A stretch of DNA of 27,083 bases from Candidatus Rifleibacteriota bacterium. Its GTDB lineage: Bacteria > Riflebacteria > Ozemobacteria > Ozemobacterales > Ozemobacteraceae. The position numbers were made by a program, and so were the translations under genes. The notes below the pieces were generated by a model. It did no database searches, was not told the origin of the DNA, and saw nothing but the letters and a program-made list of their open reading frames with translations. The stretch is from NCBI GenBank assembly GCA_029560455.1, contig JAKQKW010000121.1, positions 1 through 27,083 on the forward strand, given 5' to 3'. Shown in pieces: positions 10,045-19,116 of the stretch (position 1 is its first letter; the number at the start of each line of letters is the position of its first letter).

Positions 10045-11352
10045 TCAGTAATGATACTGAAGCATGCTCTGCAGGCGATAGTCATAGCCGAAGAACATGT
10101 CGTTGCTCAGTGCAATCGGGGCAGCAAGGGTCAGTGACATACCGGGTTTTACGTGATAGCGCATGCCCAGAGTCAGATCAGTGCTTCTGCCATTGTTAAC
10201 GCGGTTGTAGAAGTTCACTTCACCCATGAAGGTGAAAGATTCGTTGGCGCTGTAATCAAAACCGGCGTTCACAAAAACGCCTTCGTGGTTGGTGTTGCCA
10301 TCGCCAGCCTGATAACCACCGTTGAGGTGAATATTGCCACCTTCTTTGCGCTTGCTCGAAAGCCCGGCGAAGATTTCCCAGGCATTGTTGGTATCGGTGT
10401 TGCCGATATCGATGTCACTGGTCGGAAAAATCGCGCCCAGGCCTAGAGCCGAAGCCATTTCATCATTCTGAGAAGTGAACTTGAGACGCAGTGAGGCATC
10501 GCCCATGCCTGAATCAGAGCCATCTCTGAAGTTATAGGTGATCGGTGCAAAGACGTCGTAAGATTCAAATGGCAGTTTGAATGCCACTTCGAAATTTTCG
10601 CCGGCGTAGGTCATCAGCATCGGAAATTCCCAGTAGTCGGCATCTTCACCACTTCTCAGGCGATTGCCGTCGCGGCGGGTGATTTTGTTCCAGACCATGC
10701 CGAAGCCGGTCGAAAACAGATTTTCACCGAGCGGGTAGGCAGCAAAGGTATTTACCAGACCTGTCAGACCGTTGAAAGTAACATGGTTATCGTCAGATGC
10801 CTTGCGAACTTTGCGTTCGCCCGGAAGAATAATCTGCGGCAGGCCAGATTCAGAGTAAAGTACGGCATCGTCACTCTGGGTTACCGGTGGCAGCGGCAAA
10901 GCAGTCGCCGGTGCCGGGTTCGGCGCAGTCTGAGGCGGCGAAGCAATATAGCGGGTGCGCTGGCGGTAGGTCACTCCCTGCCCTCTTTCATAACTGGTTC
11001 CTGGAATCTGCAGTTCCTGGCCAACTTTGATCTTTGCGGCATTGCTGATACCGTTGGCTTTGGCAATTTCTTTCCATTTTGTGGTTGTACCAAAAAATTT
11101 CTTCGAAATCGAACCGAGGGTATCGCCCTTTTTGATAGTGTAGGTCTGATAACCGGTAGAAACCGAATCTTCTTCTACCCAGCTGCTGTCAGCACTGGTA
11201 GAAGGCTCGGCCTCATAGTAGTATTCGGTCTCAGGCGGCGGAGCCATTGAGTAGCCTTCCGGAATCTGGTAATCATACTGGCCAAAGGCCGAAGTTGCCA
11301 GAGCAAGAACCAGAAAACCAGTCAGAAGGTATGAATTATGCCGTTTATTCAT
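10045..11352 (-). CDS. LysM-domain outer-membrane beta-barrel protein
   Basis: A 435-residue protein. The start at 11352 gives MNKRHNSYLL followed by a hydrophobic core and an A-x-A-like ending SAFG, a Sec signal peptide; AAGGAA lies upstream. The longer reading from 11415 lacks this. After an acidic, Tyr-rich segment comes one LysM domain (YTIKKGDTLGSISKKFFG through KIKVGQELQIP, about residues 70-120), which binds peptidoglycan. A Pro/Ala-rich linker leads to about 230 residues of alternating amphipathic strands ending MLQYHY, as expected for an outer-membrane barrel with an aromatic last residue. The inferred role is an outer-membrane protein tied to the cell wall; substrate or pore function cannot be read. 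It is transcribed alone, convergent with the giant gene and divergent from the PhoH gene. Confidence 0.75.
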   Translation of the reverse strand: MNKRHNSYLLTGFLVLALATSAFGQYDYQIPEGYSMAPPPETEYYYEAEPSTSADSSWVEEDSVSTGYQTYTIKKGDTLGSISKKFFGTTTKWKEIAKANGISNAAKIKVGQELQIPGTSYERGQGVTYRQRTRYIASPPQTAPNPAPATALPLPPVTQSDDAVLYSESGLPQIILPGERKVRKASDDNHVTFNGLTGLVNTFAAYPLGENLFSTGFGMVWNKITRRDGNRLRSGEDADYWEFPMLMTYAGENFEVAFKLPFESYDVFAPITYNFRDGSDSGMGDASLRLKFTSQNDEMASALGLGAIFPTSDIDIGNTDTNNAWEIFAGLSSKRKEGGNIHLNGGYQAGDGNTNHEGVFVNAGFDYSANESFTFMGEVNFYNRVNNGRSTDLTLGMRYHVKPGMSLTLAAPIALSNDMFFGYDYRLQSMLQYHY

Positions 11353-11522
11353 GGAACTTCTGTTCCTTTCAGTTTTAAGAAACCATAAGTGGTTCATAGA
11401 ATCGGGTTGATACACTTTCCCGTTTTCTTCTATCGGTCGAATTGCGAGAATCTTTAATCAACCGGTAATTTTTTTATGCAATCCTGATGGGCTTTATTTT
11501 GCCATCAGATATGGTATGAAGT

Positions 11523-11550
11523 TTGACACATTCTTTCGGGCTGTGATAAG
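11523..11550 (+). promoter_or_regulatory. Sigma70-type promoter for the PhoH gene
   Basis: A perfect -35 TTGACA (11523-11528) is followed after 16 bp by GATAAG (11545-11550), with TG at the extended -10 position (11542-11543). It lies about 40 bp upstream of the ATG at 11591, which also has an AGGAA ribosome site. It is probably the head promoter for the plus-strand series that follows. No equally good promoter was found for the divergent minus-strand gene in this 238-bp interval. Confidence 0.7.
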
Positions 11551-11590
11551 TTTTTGTGCACAGTTCAATTAATACGACAGGAACCGCTTA

Positions 11591-12910
11591 ATGAAAAAAA
11601 CCTTTGTAGTGGATACCAACGTCATTCTGCACAGCCACCAGGCGCTGTTTTCGTTCAAGGAACACGATGTAGTAATTCCACTCGGCGTAATTGAAGAACT
11701 TGACCGCTTTAAAAGTATTAACGACGAAAAGGGCCGTGAAGCCCGCCAGGCTTCGCGTGAACTCGACAACCTGCGTAACAAGGGCAATCTGTCAACCGGG
11801 GTAACACTCGCAACCGGTGGTACCCTGCAGATTATGATCGACTCTGAAGATGAGATGCCATACGGCTTTGGACTCGATACTCACAAGGTCGACAACCGCA
11901 TTCTTGCCTGTGCCCTGACCCTGAAAAAGGCAGGCCGAAACCCGATTCTGATCAGCAAAGACATCAACTGTCGCATCAAAGCCGATGCACTTGGCATAAC
12001 TGCCGAAGATTTCGAAACCAATAAAATCGATATCGACGAACTTTATACCGGCTGGCGCGAACTGGTAATGCCGGTCAGTCGTATCGAAGCCTTTCTGCGC
12101 GATGAAGGTCTGGCCTACGACCAGAATGACCTGTTCAGAAATGAATTCATCCTGCTCAAAGCCGCCGAAAACGAAAACAAAACCGCCCTCGCCAAATATG
12201 ACGGCGTTCAGAAAAAACTTCTGCCGCTCTTTCACCTGAACTCAAAGCCCTGGGGCGTTGAACCAATGAATCTGCAGCAGAAATTTGCCATCGAGCTGCT
12301 GCTCTGCAACGAAATTCAGCTGGTGACCCTTGTGGGCCGCGCCGGTACCGGCAAAACCCTGCTGGCACTCGCCTGCGGTCTGCAGAAAACCATCGATGAA
12401 CATCTGTTCAGAAAACTGCTCGTCAGCCGCCCGATCATGCCTCTCGGCAAAGATATCGGCTATCTGCCGGGCTCTAAAGATGAAAAGCTCAGTCACTGGA
12501 TGCAGCCGATCTTCGACAATCTCGAATTCGTCATGGACCGCCTCTACAAGAATTCTGACGATGTCGACAAAAAGATCCGCTTCCTGATCGAGTCACAGAA
12601 GGTTCAGATCGAAGCGATCACCTACATCAGAGGCCGCAGTATTCCGAAACAGTATCTGATCGTCGATGAAGCCCAGAACCTGACCCCGCACGAGGTAAAA
12701 ACGATCATCAGCCGCGCCGGCGAAGGCACCAAAGTCGTGCTGACCGGTGACCCGTATCAGATCGATAACCCTTACCTCGACAGTTCATCGAACGGCCTGA
12801 ACTTCGTAATCGAAAAATTCAAAGATCACAACCTTTTCGGTCACATCATTCTGCATAAATCCGAACGTTCTTCTCTCTCTGCACTGGCTTCCGAACTGCT
12901 GCAAAACTGA
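11591..12910 (+). CDS. PIN-domain/PhoH-family ATPase (YlaK/PhoH2 type)
   Basis: A 439-residue protein of the usual PIN-PhoH length. The N-terminal PIN ribonuclease domain (about 1-145) keeps its acidic residues: FVVDTN near the start, VIEELD, HKVDNRI and LISKD. The C-terminal PhoH ATPase domain (about 230-435) has Walker A GRAGTGKT at about 249-256, Walker B IVDEAQN near 357 and the VLTGDPYQID sensor segment. By analogy with characterised PhoH2 proteins this is a cytoplasmic RNA-unwinding and RNA-cleaving enzyme; the substrate is unknown. AGGAA lies 7 nt before the ATG. The next gene begins 21 bp after the stop, so they may share a transcript. Confidence 0.93.
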   Translation: MKKTFVVDTNVILHSHQALFSFKEHDVVIPLGVIEELDRFKSINDEKGREARQASRELDNLRNKGNLSTGVTLATGGTLQIMIDSEDEMPYGFGLDTHKVDNRILACALTLKKAGRNPILISKDINCRIKADALGITAEDFETNKIDIDELYTGWRELVMPVSRIEAFLRDEGLAYDQNDLFRNEFILLKAAENENKTALAKYDGVQKKLLPLFHLNSKPWGVEPMNLQQKFAIELLLCNEIQLVTLVGRAGTGKTLLALACGLQKTIDEHLFRKLLVSRPIMPLGKDIGYLPGSKDEKLSHWMQPIFDNLEFVMDRLYKNSDDVDKKIRFLIESQKVQIEAITYIRGRSIPKQYLIVDEAQNLTPHEVKTIISRAGEGTKVVLTGDPYQIDNPYLDSSSNGLNFVIEKFKDHNLFGHIILHKSERSSLSALASELLQN

Positions 12911-12931
12911 TAAAAAAGAGGTGGCTGGCTG

Positions 12932-13843
12932 ATGTTTCTGCCCGACAGACGAGCCGTAACCTTCATTGAAATAGTCATCGCCGTGTCTATTCTGGCGGTG
13001 GCTATGATTCCTCTTTTCGGCCTGATAAGCCGGCAGACGGTCGAAACCGACAAGAATGCCGCCCAGGCTTTTGCAATCAACAAGGCGTCAGAAGTGCTCA
13101 ACACGGTTCTCGACAACGTGCCGTTTGCAGCGCTGCGGCAGGGCAACCCCGGCTATGTCAAAATTGAAGATCTGGCCGACAACCCGCGATTTTCGCGCTA
13201 TAACGACAGCTGGGCCCGCAAGATCATGCCGATTCTCTTTCCCGGCTCGCAAAAAGAGGCTGCCGGTTACCCGTGTCGTGGCATTATCACCGATTCGCGC
13301 GGCATTCATTACCTGATACACCTGCGCGTCGAAGACATTGCATCAGAGCGAAAACCGCCAAAATCTGAAAGGCTGCAGATCGGTAATTCTTTTCCAGACG
13401 GCAAACCGAAAGATTTTGCCGAGTCTCCCGAGCTGACCTTCACTTTTCTGCGCAACCCCGGCATGATCTCTGATGGTTCATGGATCCAGGATTATTCTGA
13501 AGACCCTGCAGATACCAGCAAACCGTTCTCAGAGCTCGATATCGCTTCTGGCAAAGGGGTTTCAGAAGCGCCTGGCAACGTCTATCTCGACCAGGGCATG
13601 GAAGGTCTCGACGCGAACGCGCCGCGCTTCACCAACCCGACGGCAGAACGTTATACAGCCAAAATGGTCACCGAAAAGACCGTCTATGACGCGCCCGAAA
13701 AATTTGCCTGGTGTTCGATGAAAAAACTGGTGGTGCAGGTGCAATGGAACCTCGACCAGCGTTATTTCACCAATCCCGAAGAAAAGAACGGTCGCGTTCA
13801 GAGAATTCACCTGATGACCATCAAGGGGGATATCGACGGATGA
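12932..13843 (+). CDS. Prepilin-like protein, GspI/PilV type
   Basis: A 303-residue protein with a type III signal: a short basic leader MFLPDRRA, then VTFIE with Glu at +5 and a hydrophobic helix to about residue 32. The residue before the cleavage site is Ala, not the usual Gly, and +1 is Val. The remainder is a hydrophilic globular domain without recognised motifs, longer than typical GspI proteins. The helix and the position in a three-gene cluster suggest a minor pseudopilin of a type II secretion or type IV pilus tip complex, processed by a prepilin peptidase not present in this window. GAGGTGG lies 7 nt before the ATG. Its stop overlaps the next start (ATGA). Confidence 0.75.
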   Translation: MFLPDRRAVTFIEIVIAVSILAVAMIPLFGLISRQTVETDKNAAQAFAINKASEVLNTVLDNVPFAALRQGNPGYVKIEDLADNPRFSRYNDSWARKIMPILFPGSQKEAAGYPCRGIITDSRGIHYLIHLRVEDIASERKPPKSERLQIGNSFPDGKPKDFAESPELTFTFLRNPGMISDGSWIQDYSEDPADTSKPFSELDIASGKGVSEAPGNVYLDQGMEGLDANAPRFTNPTAERYTAKMVTEKTVYDAPEKFAWCSMKKLVVQVQWNLDQRYFTNPEEKNGRVQRIHLMTIKGDIDG

Positions 13844-14697
13844 AAATGCTTAACCGCCGCCGTGGTGTCGCCATCGTCATCGCCCTGTTTTTCTGTTTCA
13901 TCATGCTGATTTTGTTTGTATCGATGATGTTCAGACAGTCGAGCACCGCCGGTCACAACCAGATCACCATCCAGGAACGTCAGGCCTTTTTTGCTGCCAG
14001 AGCTGCGATGCAGCACTTTCTGCTGAAGGCCAAGCTTTTTCCCACCGAACTTTATGATGCGGTCGAATTTGCCCAGGGCAAAAACCCGCTGTGCAACTTT
14101 ACTGAATTCGACGGGCTCACTGAAAGCGGCCAGAACGCTTTTGAACCGCTGGGCAGTCGCGCTGAGCTCTATGTCAGAGTTCTGCCAACGCGAGAACTCG
14201 ACAGCGACAAGAAACCCAAGTATTTTTATTACCCGATCCCGGGCAAAAATGCGTTTGTCAGACTTGGCAGCTTTCACAACCCCGATTATCGTTTTCTTGC
14301 ACCCGGCCTGGCAGCTTCAGACCCTGAAAACCGTTATATAAAACCAGAAGTCCCGGCAGCTGAGCTCAAACCCGACAAATATCTCAAATATTACATACGC
14401 GACTGCTGTAACATGACCTACGAAGGCACCAGACTGCAGCCACCGGTTGAAATGGTCGCCGACAAGACAATCAAAAATATCAATGATTTCGATATAGCGA
14501 CCAGCGACGGTTACCCCTACACGATGAATTACCGAGTCAATGAAGTGAAGATTCAGTCGATCAAGGGGCTGCGCAAATATGGCGAAGAGGCGATCGAAGT
14601 CAGCGTCGAAGGTCTGATCAAGAATTTCCAGGGTAAGGTAACTCCGCAGATTCAGAGGCGCATACAGAAGATTACCAGAAAGGGCTCGATCGACTGA
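13840..14697 (+). CDS. PilX/GspK-like minor pseudopilin
   Basis: A 285-residue protein. The ATG at 13840 overlaps the previous stop, has AAGGGGGA 9 nt upstream and gives a short basic leader MKMLNRRRG followed directly by a long hydrophobic helix (VAIVIALFF onwards). The frame is open further upstream to 13711, but that reading lacks a leader. There is no Glu at +5, as in GspK and PilX proteins, whose members cap the pseudopilus tip. An FFAARAAM segment after the helix also resembles this family. The rest is a soluble domain of unclear fold. The downstream gene starts within the stop codon (TGATG), so the three pseudopilin genes are translationally coupled. Confidence 0.7.
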   Translation: MKMLNRRRGVAIVIALFFCFIMLILFVSMMFRQSSTAGHNQITIQERQAFFAARAAMQHFLLKAKLFPTELYDAVEFAQGKNPLCNFTEFDGLTESGQNAFEPLGSRAELYVRVLPTRELDSDKKPKYFYYPIPGKNAFVRLGSFHNPDYRFLAPGLAASDPENRYIKPEVPAAELKPDKYLKYYIRDCCNMTYEGTRLQPPVEMVADKTIKNINDFDIATSDGYPYTMNYRVNEVKIQSIKGLRKYGEEAIEVSVEGLIKNFQGKVTPQIQRRIQKITRKGSID

Positions 14698-15437
14698 TGT
14701 TAAAACAGACCAGAAAAGCCTTTACCCTCATCGAAGTCATCATTGCCTGCGCGGTCATGGCCATGTTCATGGTCGGGGTTTATCAACTGTTCATCGGTGG
14801 CAGCAAAACCGCCGGCCGGGCCCAGTGGATCAGCGGCACCGTCGATCAGATGCGCAACACCCTGAGCCTGCTCAGCAAAGAGATTCGCTCGGCCACCTAC
14901 CCGACCACTCTTTTTTCAGATACTTTTTTCGACCCATGCGATAATGCCGACCCCAAAGTACCGGCCGAATTCTATCTGCGCATACTCAAAGACGGGCAGC
15001 AAATCGCCACCCCCAACAGCGGTGAACTTAAAATCATGACCTGGGTGGTCTGCGAACCGGAAAAACCCAAAAACCAGCCGGGCAAAATCATTAAAAACGA
15101 GCTTTATCTAGATTTTGTGCATCAGACCAGAGTTGCTCCGGTAGGCAATTTGCGTCTCAAATCATCGGCTTTCGAATATACTACCGATGCCAAGAACGAT
15201 TATGCCAAGTCAGGCAAGCTGAATCTGACGCCAATCGAAAGTGAAACACGCACAAAAGTGCTGGTAAACGATGTTCAATTCGTGGAATTTTCGGTGGCTG
15301 GCACTCTGCCGCCTGAAAAACCTGTGGACTTTTTTCCGATTTCCGTTAAAATACGTACTCTATACCCAAAAGATGAAAATGTTTTTAAGGAAAATTCAAT
15401 CATGGCAACCCCGCAGGTTGGCATCGATACCTTTTAA
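14697..15437 (+). CDS. Prepilin-like protein, GspJ/PilW type
   Basis: A 246-residue protein with a textbook prepilin N-terminus: MLKQTRKA, then FTLIEVIIA and a hydrophobic helix to about residue 30. The residue before the cleavage site is again Ala. Length and a following segment resembling GspJ/PilW (MRNTLSLLSKEIRSATYP) suggest the third minor component of a tip complex, working with the two preceding genes. No GspG/GspH-like major pilin, ATPase or secretin is in this window, so whether the machine secretes proteins, pulls on surfaces or takes up DNA cannot be told. Confidence 0.78.
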   Translation: MLKQTRKAFTLIEVIIACAVMAMFMVGVYQLFIGGSKTAGRAQWISGTVDQMRNTLSLLSKEIRSATYPTTLFSDTFFDPCDNADPKVPAEFYLRILKDGQQIATPNSGELKIMTWVVCEPEKPKNQPGKIIKNELYLDFVHQTRVAPVGNLRLKSSAFEYTTDAKNDYAKSGKLNLTPIESETRTKVLVNDVQFVEFSVAGTLPPEKPVDFFPISVKIRTLYPKDENVFKENSIMATPQVGIDTF

Positions 15438-15458
15438 ACAGACCTATAAAAGTTAAAC

Positions 15459-16217
15459 ATGGCTAAACAGTGGCACCAACTAGAAAAGCTCGACCACAAG
15501 GCGCTTAAAAAGCTTCAGGTCGAGCGCGAAAAAGCGCAAAAGCTTGCACAGGACGCCGAAGAAAAGAAGCGGCGCATGATAATCGGCGTGATTGTCATGG
15601 CGGCACTTCTGGTTCTCGGTGTCTTTGTCATCGTCATGCGAAAAAGAGCTGCCACTCTCGCTTTCCAGGAAGAGCGCAACAAGCTTCTCTTCTCGCGGGT
15701 GACCGATATCACCGGCAAGGTCGAAGCCCGCCACATCGGTGCCTGGGAAGTCATCAAGGAAAAAATCGAATTCGACAAGGAATACTCTTTTAAAACGGCG
15801 CCCGAAGGTGCGATTACCGTGCAGCTGCAGCTCGAAAACCAGGTCAAGCTGACCGGTAAGTCAGAAATGACGGTCATGCCCCCGGTGCTGGCCGAAAAAG
15901 AAAACAAGGTCGAAAAAGAACCGGTCATTCTGAAACGCGGCGAGCTTACGGCCGCCATTTCCCTCGATGGCCGCGGCATTCTCTCGATAGAATCGTCAGA
16001 TATTCAGGTAACTGGTTCTTCAGGCCTTTTCAAGGTTCTCTACGACGATGATAAAGACAAGGGCGAAGTCGTGGTCAAAAACGGCCTTGTCGAAGTCAGC
16101 AAAAAGCGTGGTGGCGGCAAGCCAGTCAAGGTTTCCGGGTTTTACAAGGTCACCTTCGGCGGCGGCGATATCAGCACACCCACTCAGGCAAGCGTAATTC
16201 AATACGACTGGCGCTGA
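15459..16217 (+). CDS. FecR-like single-pass membrane protein
   Basis: A 252-residue protein. Residues 1-38 are highly charged (repeated K/E/Q) and probably form a cytoplasmic helix or coiled coil. Residues 40-60 are one transmembrane segment followed by RKR. The exterior part resembles a FecR domain: SRVTDITGKVEAR, then EKIEFDKEYSFKT, VQLQLENQVKLTGKSEM, LKRGELTAAIS and NGLVEVSKK. FecR domains are beta-rich periplasmic modules; in FecR itself they relay a signal to an anti-sigma system, but no sigma factor is next door. There is no clear Shine-Dalgarno sequence. It lies 21 bp after the pseudopilin genes and 15 bp before uvrA. A periplasmic scaffold for the pilus genes is possible but unproven. 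Confidence 0.65.
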   Translation: MAKQWHQLEKLDHKALKKLQVEREKAQKLAQDAEEKKRRMIIGVIVMAALLVLGVFVIVMRKRAATLAFQEERNKLLFSRVTDITGKVEARHIGAWEVIKEKIEFDKEYSFKTAPEGAITVQLQLENQVKLTGKSEMTVMPPVLAEKENKVEKEPVILKRGELTAAISLDGRGILSIESSDIQVTGSSGLFKVLYDDDKDKGEVVVKNGLVEVSKKRGGGKPVKVSGFYKVTFGGGDISTPTQASVIQYDWR

Positions 16218-16232
16218 GACCCCACACAAAAC

Positions 16233-19115
16233 ATGATACGCATTGTCAAAGCCAAGGTTCATAACCTTAAAGATCTCAGCATCTCGATTCCTACAAACTC
16301 TCTCACTGTAGTCACCGGCGTTTCCGGCTCAGGCAAGTCGTCTCTCGCATTCGATACGATTCACGCCGAAGGTCAGCGCCGCTACATGGAATCACTGTCT
16401 TCTTACGCCCGGCAGTTCCTGCAGCAGATGGAAAAACCAGACGTCGAAGTCATCGAGGGCCTGTCGCCAACCATCGCCATTCAGCAGAAATCCACATCGC
16501 GGAACCCGCGTTCGACAGTCGGCACTATAACCGAGCTTTACGATTATTTCCGTCTTCTGTTCGCTGCGATCGGCAAGCCCCACTGCCCGAAATGCGCGCA
16601 ACCGGTCGAAGCCGCCACTCCGCAGCAGATCGTCGAAAACCTGCTGAGTTACCCCGATCAGACAAAAATTACCCTGCTGGCGCCAGTCATCAGAAGCCGC
16701 AAGGGTGAATACGCCAAAGTATTCGACGAACTGCGCCGCGAAGGGCTCTCACGCGTCAGAGTCGATGGCGATATGTGGTCGCTCGACGACGAAATCCCCG
16801 AACTCGACCGCAATAAAAAGCACAACATCGAAGTGGCTGTCGACCGCATCAAACTGGCCACTGCCGAACGTGAACAGAACACCGCCCGCATGAACGAAGC
16901 GGTCGAACTCTGTTTCAAACTGGCTGAAGGTCAGTTGCTCGTCATCATCGACAGCCCCGACAGCAAAAAACCGGTCGAAAAACTGTTCAGCGAAAACCTG
17001 CGCTGTGCCGTCTGCGATATCTCGCTGCCCGAAATCAAGCCGCGCCTGTTCTCGTTCAATGCGCCCTATGGCTCATGCCAGGCCTGTTCAGGTCTTGGCT
17101 TTCAGCTGATTGCCGACCCTGAGCTCGTGGTGCCTGATCCTGACCTGTCGATTGCCGAAGGGGCAATCGCTTCAGAAAACTTCATGGATGCGACCTTTTC
17201 GCGACAATGGATGGAGGGTCTGTCTCGGCATTATAAATTCTCGCTCGACGTGCCTTTCAAAGATCTGCCCGATCAGGCAAAGAAGGTTATCTTCTTCGGT
17301 TCCGGCGACAAGGTTCTCAACATCAAATATCAGGGCCGCACGATGCAAGGCTCGCTGACCAAGCCCTTCGAAGGCGTTATTCCGACCCTGACGCGCCGCT
17401 ACCAGGAAACACGCTCAGAAGGCGCCAAAAATTTCTACGAACGTTTCATGCGCACCCTGCCATGCCCCGGCTGCAACGGCCGGCGCTTAAACGAAGTGGC
17501 GCTTTCGGTCCGCATCGAGGGCGAGAATATTCATGAGCTCTCACAGCATTCGGTCGGTCGGCTCGTCGACTTTTTCGCCGGTCTCAAACTCAATGAACGT
17601 GAGCATTTTATCTGCAAAAAAATTCTCGAACAGATCAATAACCGCCTCAGATTCCTGAAAGACGTTGGTCTCGACTATCTCGACCTTTCACGGGCAGCTC
17701 ACACCCTTTCTGGTGGCGAGGCGCAGCGCATCAGGCTGGCAACCCAGATAGGCTCAGCCCTGGTCGGCATAACCTATGTTCTCGACGAGCCTAGCATTGG
17801 TCTGCACCCGCGCGACAACCGCCGACTGATCAATACTCTCAAAAAGCTGCGCGATATCGGCAATACCGTGCTGGTTGTCGAACACGACCGCGAAATCATG
17901 GTAGAAGCCGATAACATAATTGACCTCGGCCCCGGCGCCGGCGTGCAGGGCGGGCAGCTCGTCGTCGACGGGCCGCCAGAAAAAGTGATGGCCGACCCCA
18001 ACAGCATGACCGGCCGCTTTCTCACCGGTCAGGAATTCATCGTTGTTCCTGATACCAGACGAGCCGGTAACGGGCGCCTGCTTTCACTGCGCGGTGCCAC
18101 TCACAACAATCTCAAAAATATCAATGTCGATATTCCGCTCGGCAAACTCGTCGTCGTCACCGGTGTCTCAGGCTCAGGCAAGTCGAGCCTGGTTACCGAC
18201 ACGCTGTTTCCGCTGCTAAACAACATCATCAACCGCTCGCATCTCGAAGTCGGGCCTTATAAAGAGCTCATGGGCATCGAGGCAATCGACAAGGTTGTCA
18301 ATATTGACCAGAACCCGATCGGGCGAACTCCCAGATCGAATCCGGCCACTTATACCGGTATTTTTACACCAATTCGCGAGCTTTTCGCCCAGACGGTCGA
18401 AGCCAAAACGCGCGGTTACTCACCGGGCCGCTTCAGTTTCAACGTCAAGGGCGGCCGCTGCGAAGTCTGCGAAGGTTCGGGCCAGATTCAGATCGAAATG
18501 CACTTTCTACCCGATGTTTTTGTGACCTGCGAACAGTGCAAAGGCACCCGCTTCAACGAAGAAACGCTCAAAATCAAGTTCAAGGGGCTGAATATCGCCC
18601 AGGTTCTCGATCTGAGCGTCAATGATGCCGTCACATTCTTCGATTCATTCGTTACCATCAGGCGCAAACTGCAGACACTACAGGATGTCGGCCTTGGATA
18701 CATCACCCTTGGGCAGGCAAGCACCACCCTTTCTGGCGGTGAAGCACAGCGCATCAAGCTGGCGACCGAACTGTCGAAAGTAGCGACCGGTTCGACCTTT
18801 TATCTGCTCGACGAGCCGACTACCGGCCTGCACTTTCAGGATGTCCGCTGCCTGCTCGACGTTCTCAACCGCCTGGTCGAGAAGGGCAACACCGTTCTCG
18901 TAGTCGAACACAATCTCGACGTCATCAAAACCGCCGATCATATCATCGATCTGGGGCCCGAAGGCGGCGAAGCCGGCGGTCGCGTCATCGCGACCGGAAC
19001 GCCCGAAGAAATCGTTAAAAATGCCGATTCACTTACCGGGCAGTTTCTCGCCGAGGATATGCAGCGCACCGGTGGTCTGAACACTCAAAAACAGAACGGA
19101 CGCCGGAGAAAATAA
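16233..19115 (+). CDS. uvrA: Excinuclease ABC subunit A (UvrA)
   Basis: A full-length 960-residue UvrA, the DNA-damage-sensing ATPase of nucleotide excision repair. The first Walker A is GVSGSGKS at residues 29-36, followed by the diagnostic FDTIHAEGQRRYMESLSSYA. The second is the same motif near residue 644. Both ABC signatures LSGGEAQRI are present (about 492 and 833). Two zinc modules are intact: CAVC with a partner CQAC in the first half, and CEVC with CEQC in the second. No obvious Shine-Dalgarno precedes the ATG, which suggests coupling to the upstream FecR-like gene 15 bp away. radA begins 1 bp after the stop. Confidence 0.98.
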   Translation: MIRIVKAKVHNLKDLSISIPTNSLTVVTGVSGSGKSSLAFDTIHAEGQRRYMESLSSYARQFLQQMEKPDVEVIEGLSPTIAIQQKSTSRNPRSTVGTITELYDYFRLLFAAIGKPHCPKCAQPVEAATPQQIVENLLSYPDQTKITLLAPVIRSRKGEYAKVFDELRREGLSRVRVDGDMWSLDDEIPELDRNKKHNIEVAVDRIKLATAEREQNTARMNEAVELCFKLAEGQLLVIIDSPDSKKPVEKLFSENLRCAVCDISLPEIKPRLFSFNAPYGSCQACSGLGFQLIADPELVVPDPDLSIAEGAIASENFMDATFSRQWMEGLSRHYKFSLDVPFKDLPDQAKKVIFFGSGDKVLNIKYQGRTMQGSLTKPFEGVIPTLTRRYQETRSEGAKNFYERFMRTLPCPGCNGRRLNEVALSVRIEGENIHELSQHSVGRLVDFFAGLKLNEREHFICKKILEQINNRLRFLKDVGLDYLDLSRAAHTLSGGEAQRIRLATQIGSALVGITYVLDEPSIGLHPRDNRRLINTLKKLRDIGNTVLVVEHDREIMVEADNIIDLGPGAGVQGGQLVVDGPPEKVMADPNSMTGRFLTGQEFIVVPDTRRAGNGRLLSLRGATHNNLKNINVDIPLGKLVVVTGVSGSGKSSLVTDTLFPLLNNIINRSHLEVGPYKELMGIEAIDKVVNIDQNPIGRTPRSNPATYTGIFTPIRELFAQTVEAKTRGYSPGRFSFNVKGGRCEVCEGSGQIQIEMHFLPDVFVTCEQCKGTRFNEETLKIKFKGLNIAQVLDLSVNDAVTFFDSFVTIRRKLQTLQDVGLGYITLGQASTTLSGGEAQRIKLATELSKVATGSTFYLLDEPTTGLHFQDVRCLLDVLNRLVEKGNTVLVVEHNLDVIKTADHIIDLGPEGGEAGGRVIATGTPEEIVKNADSLTGQFLAEDMQRTGGLNTQKQNGRRRK

Positions 19116-19116
19116 T

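Noticed and set aside
10783..11250. 155-codon open frame on the plus strand
   Set aside because: Antisense to the LysM/barrel gene, Arg-rich composition typical of a shadow frame.
11486..11506. GATGG/CCATC inverted repeat between the divergent genes
   Set aside because: Only 5 bp of stem with an imperfect core and no T-run, so neither terminator nor operator can be claimed.
11353..11520. Promoter for the minus-strand LysM/barrel gene
   Set aside because: Best combinations (TTGCAT with TTAAAG, TTGATT with GATAGA) have poor hexamers or wrong spacing.
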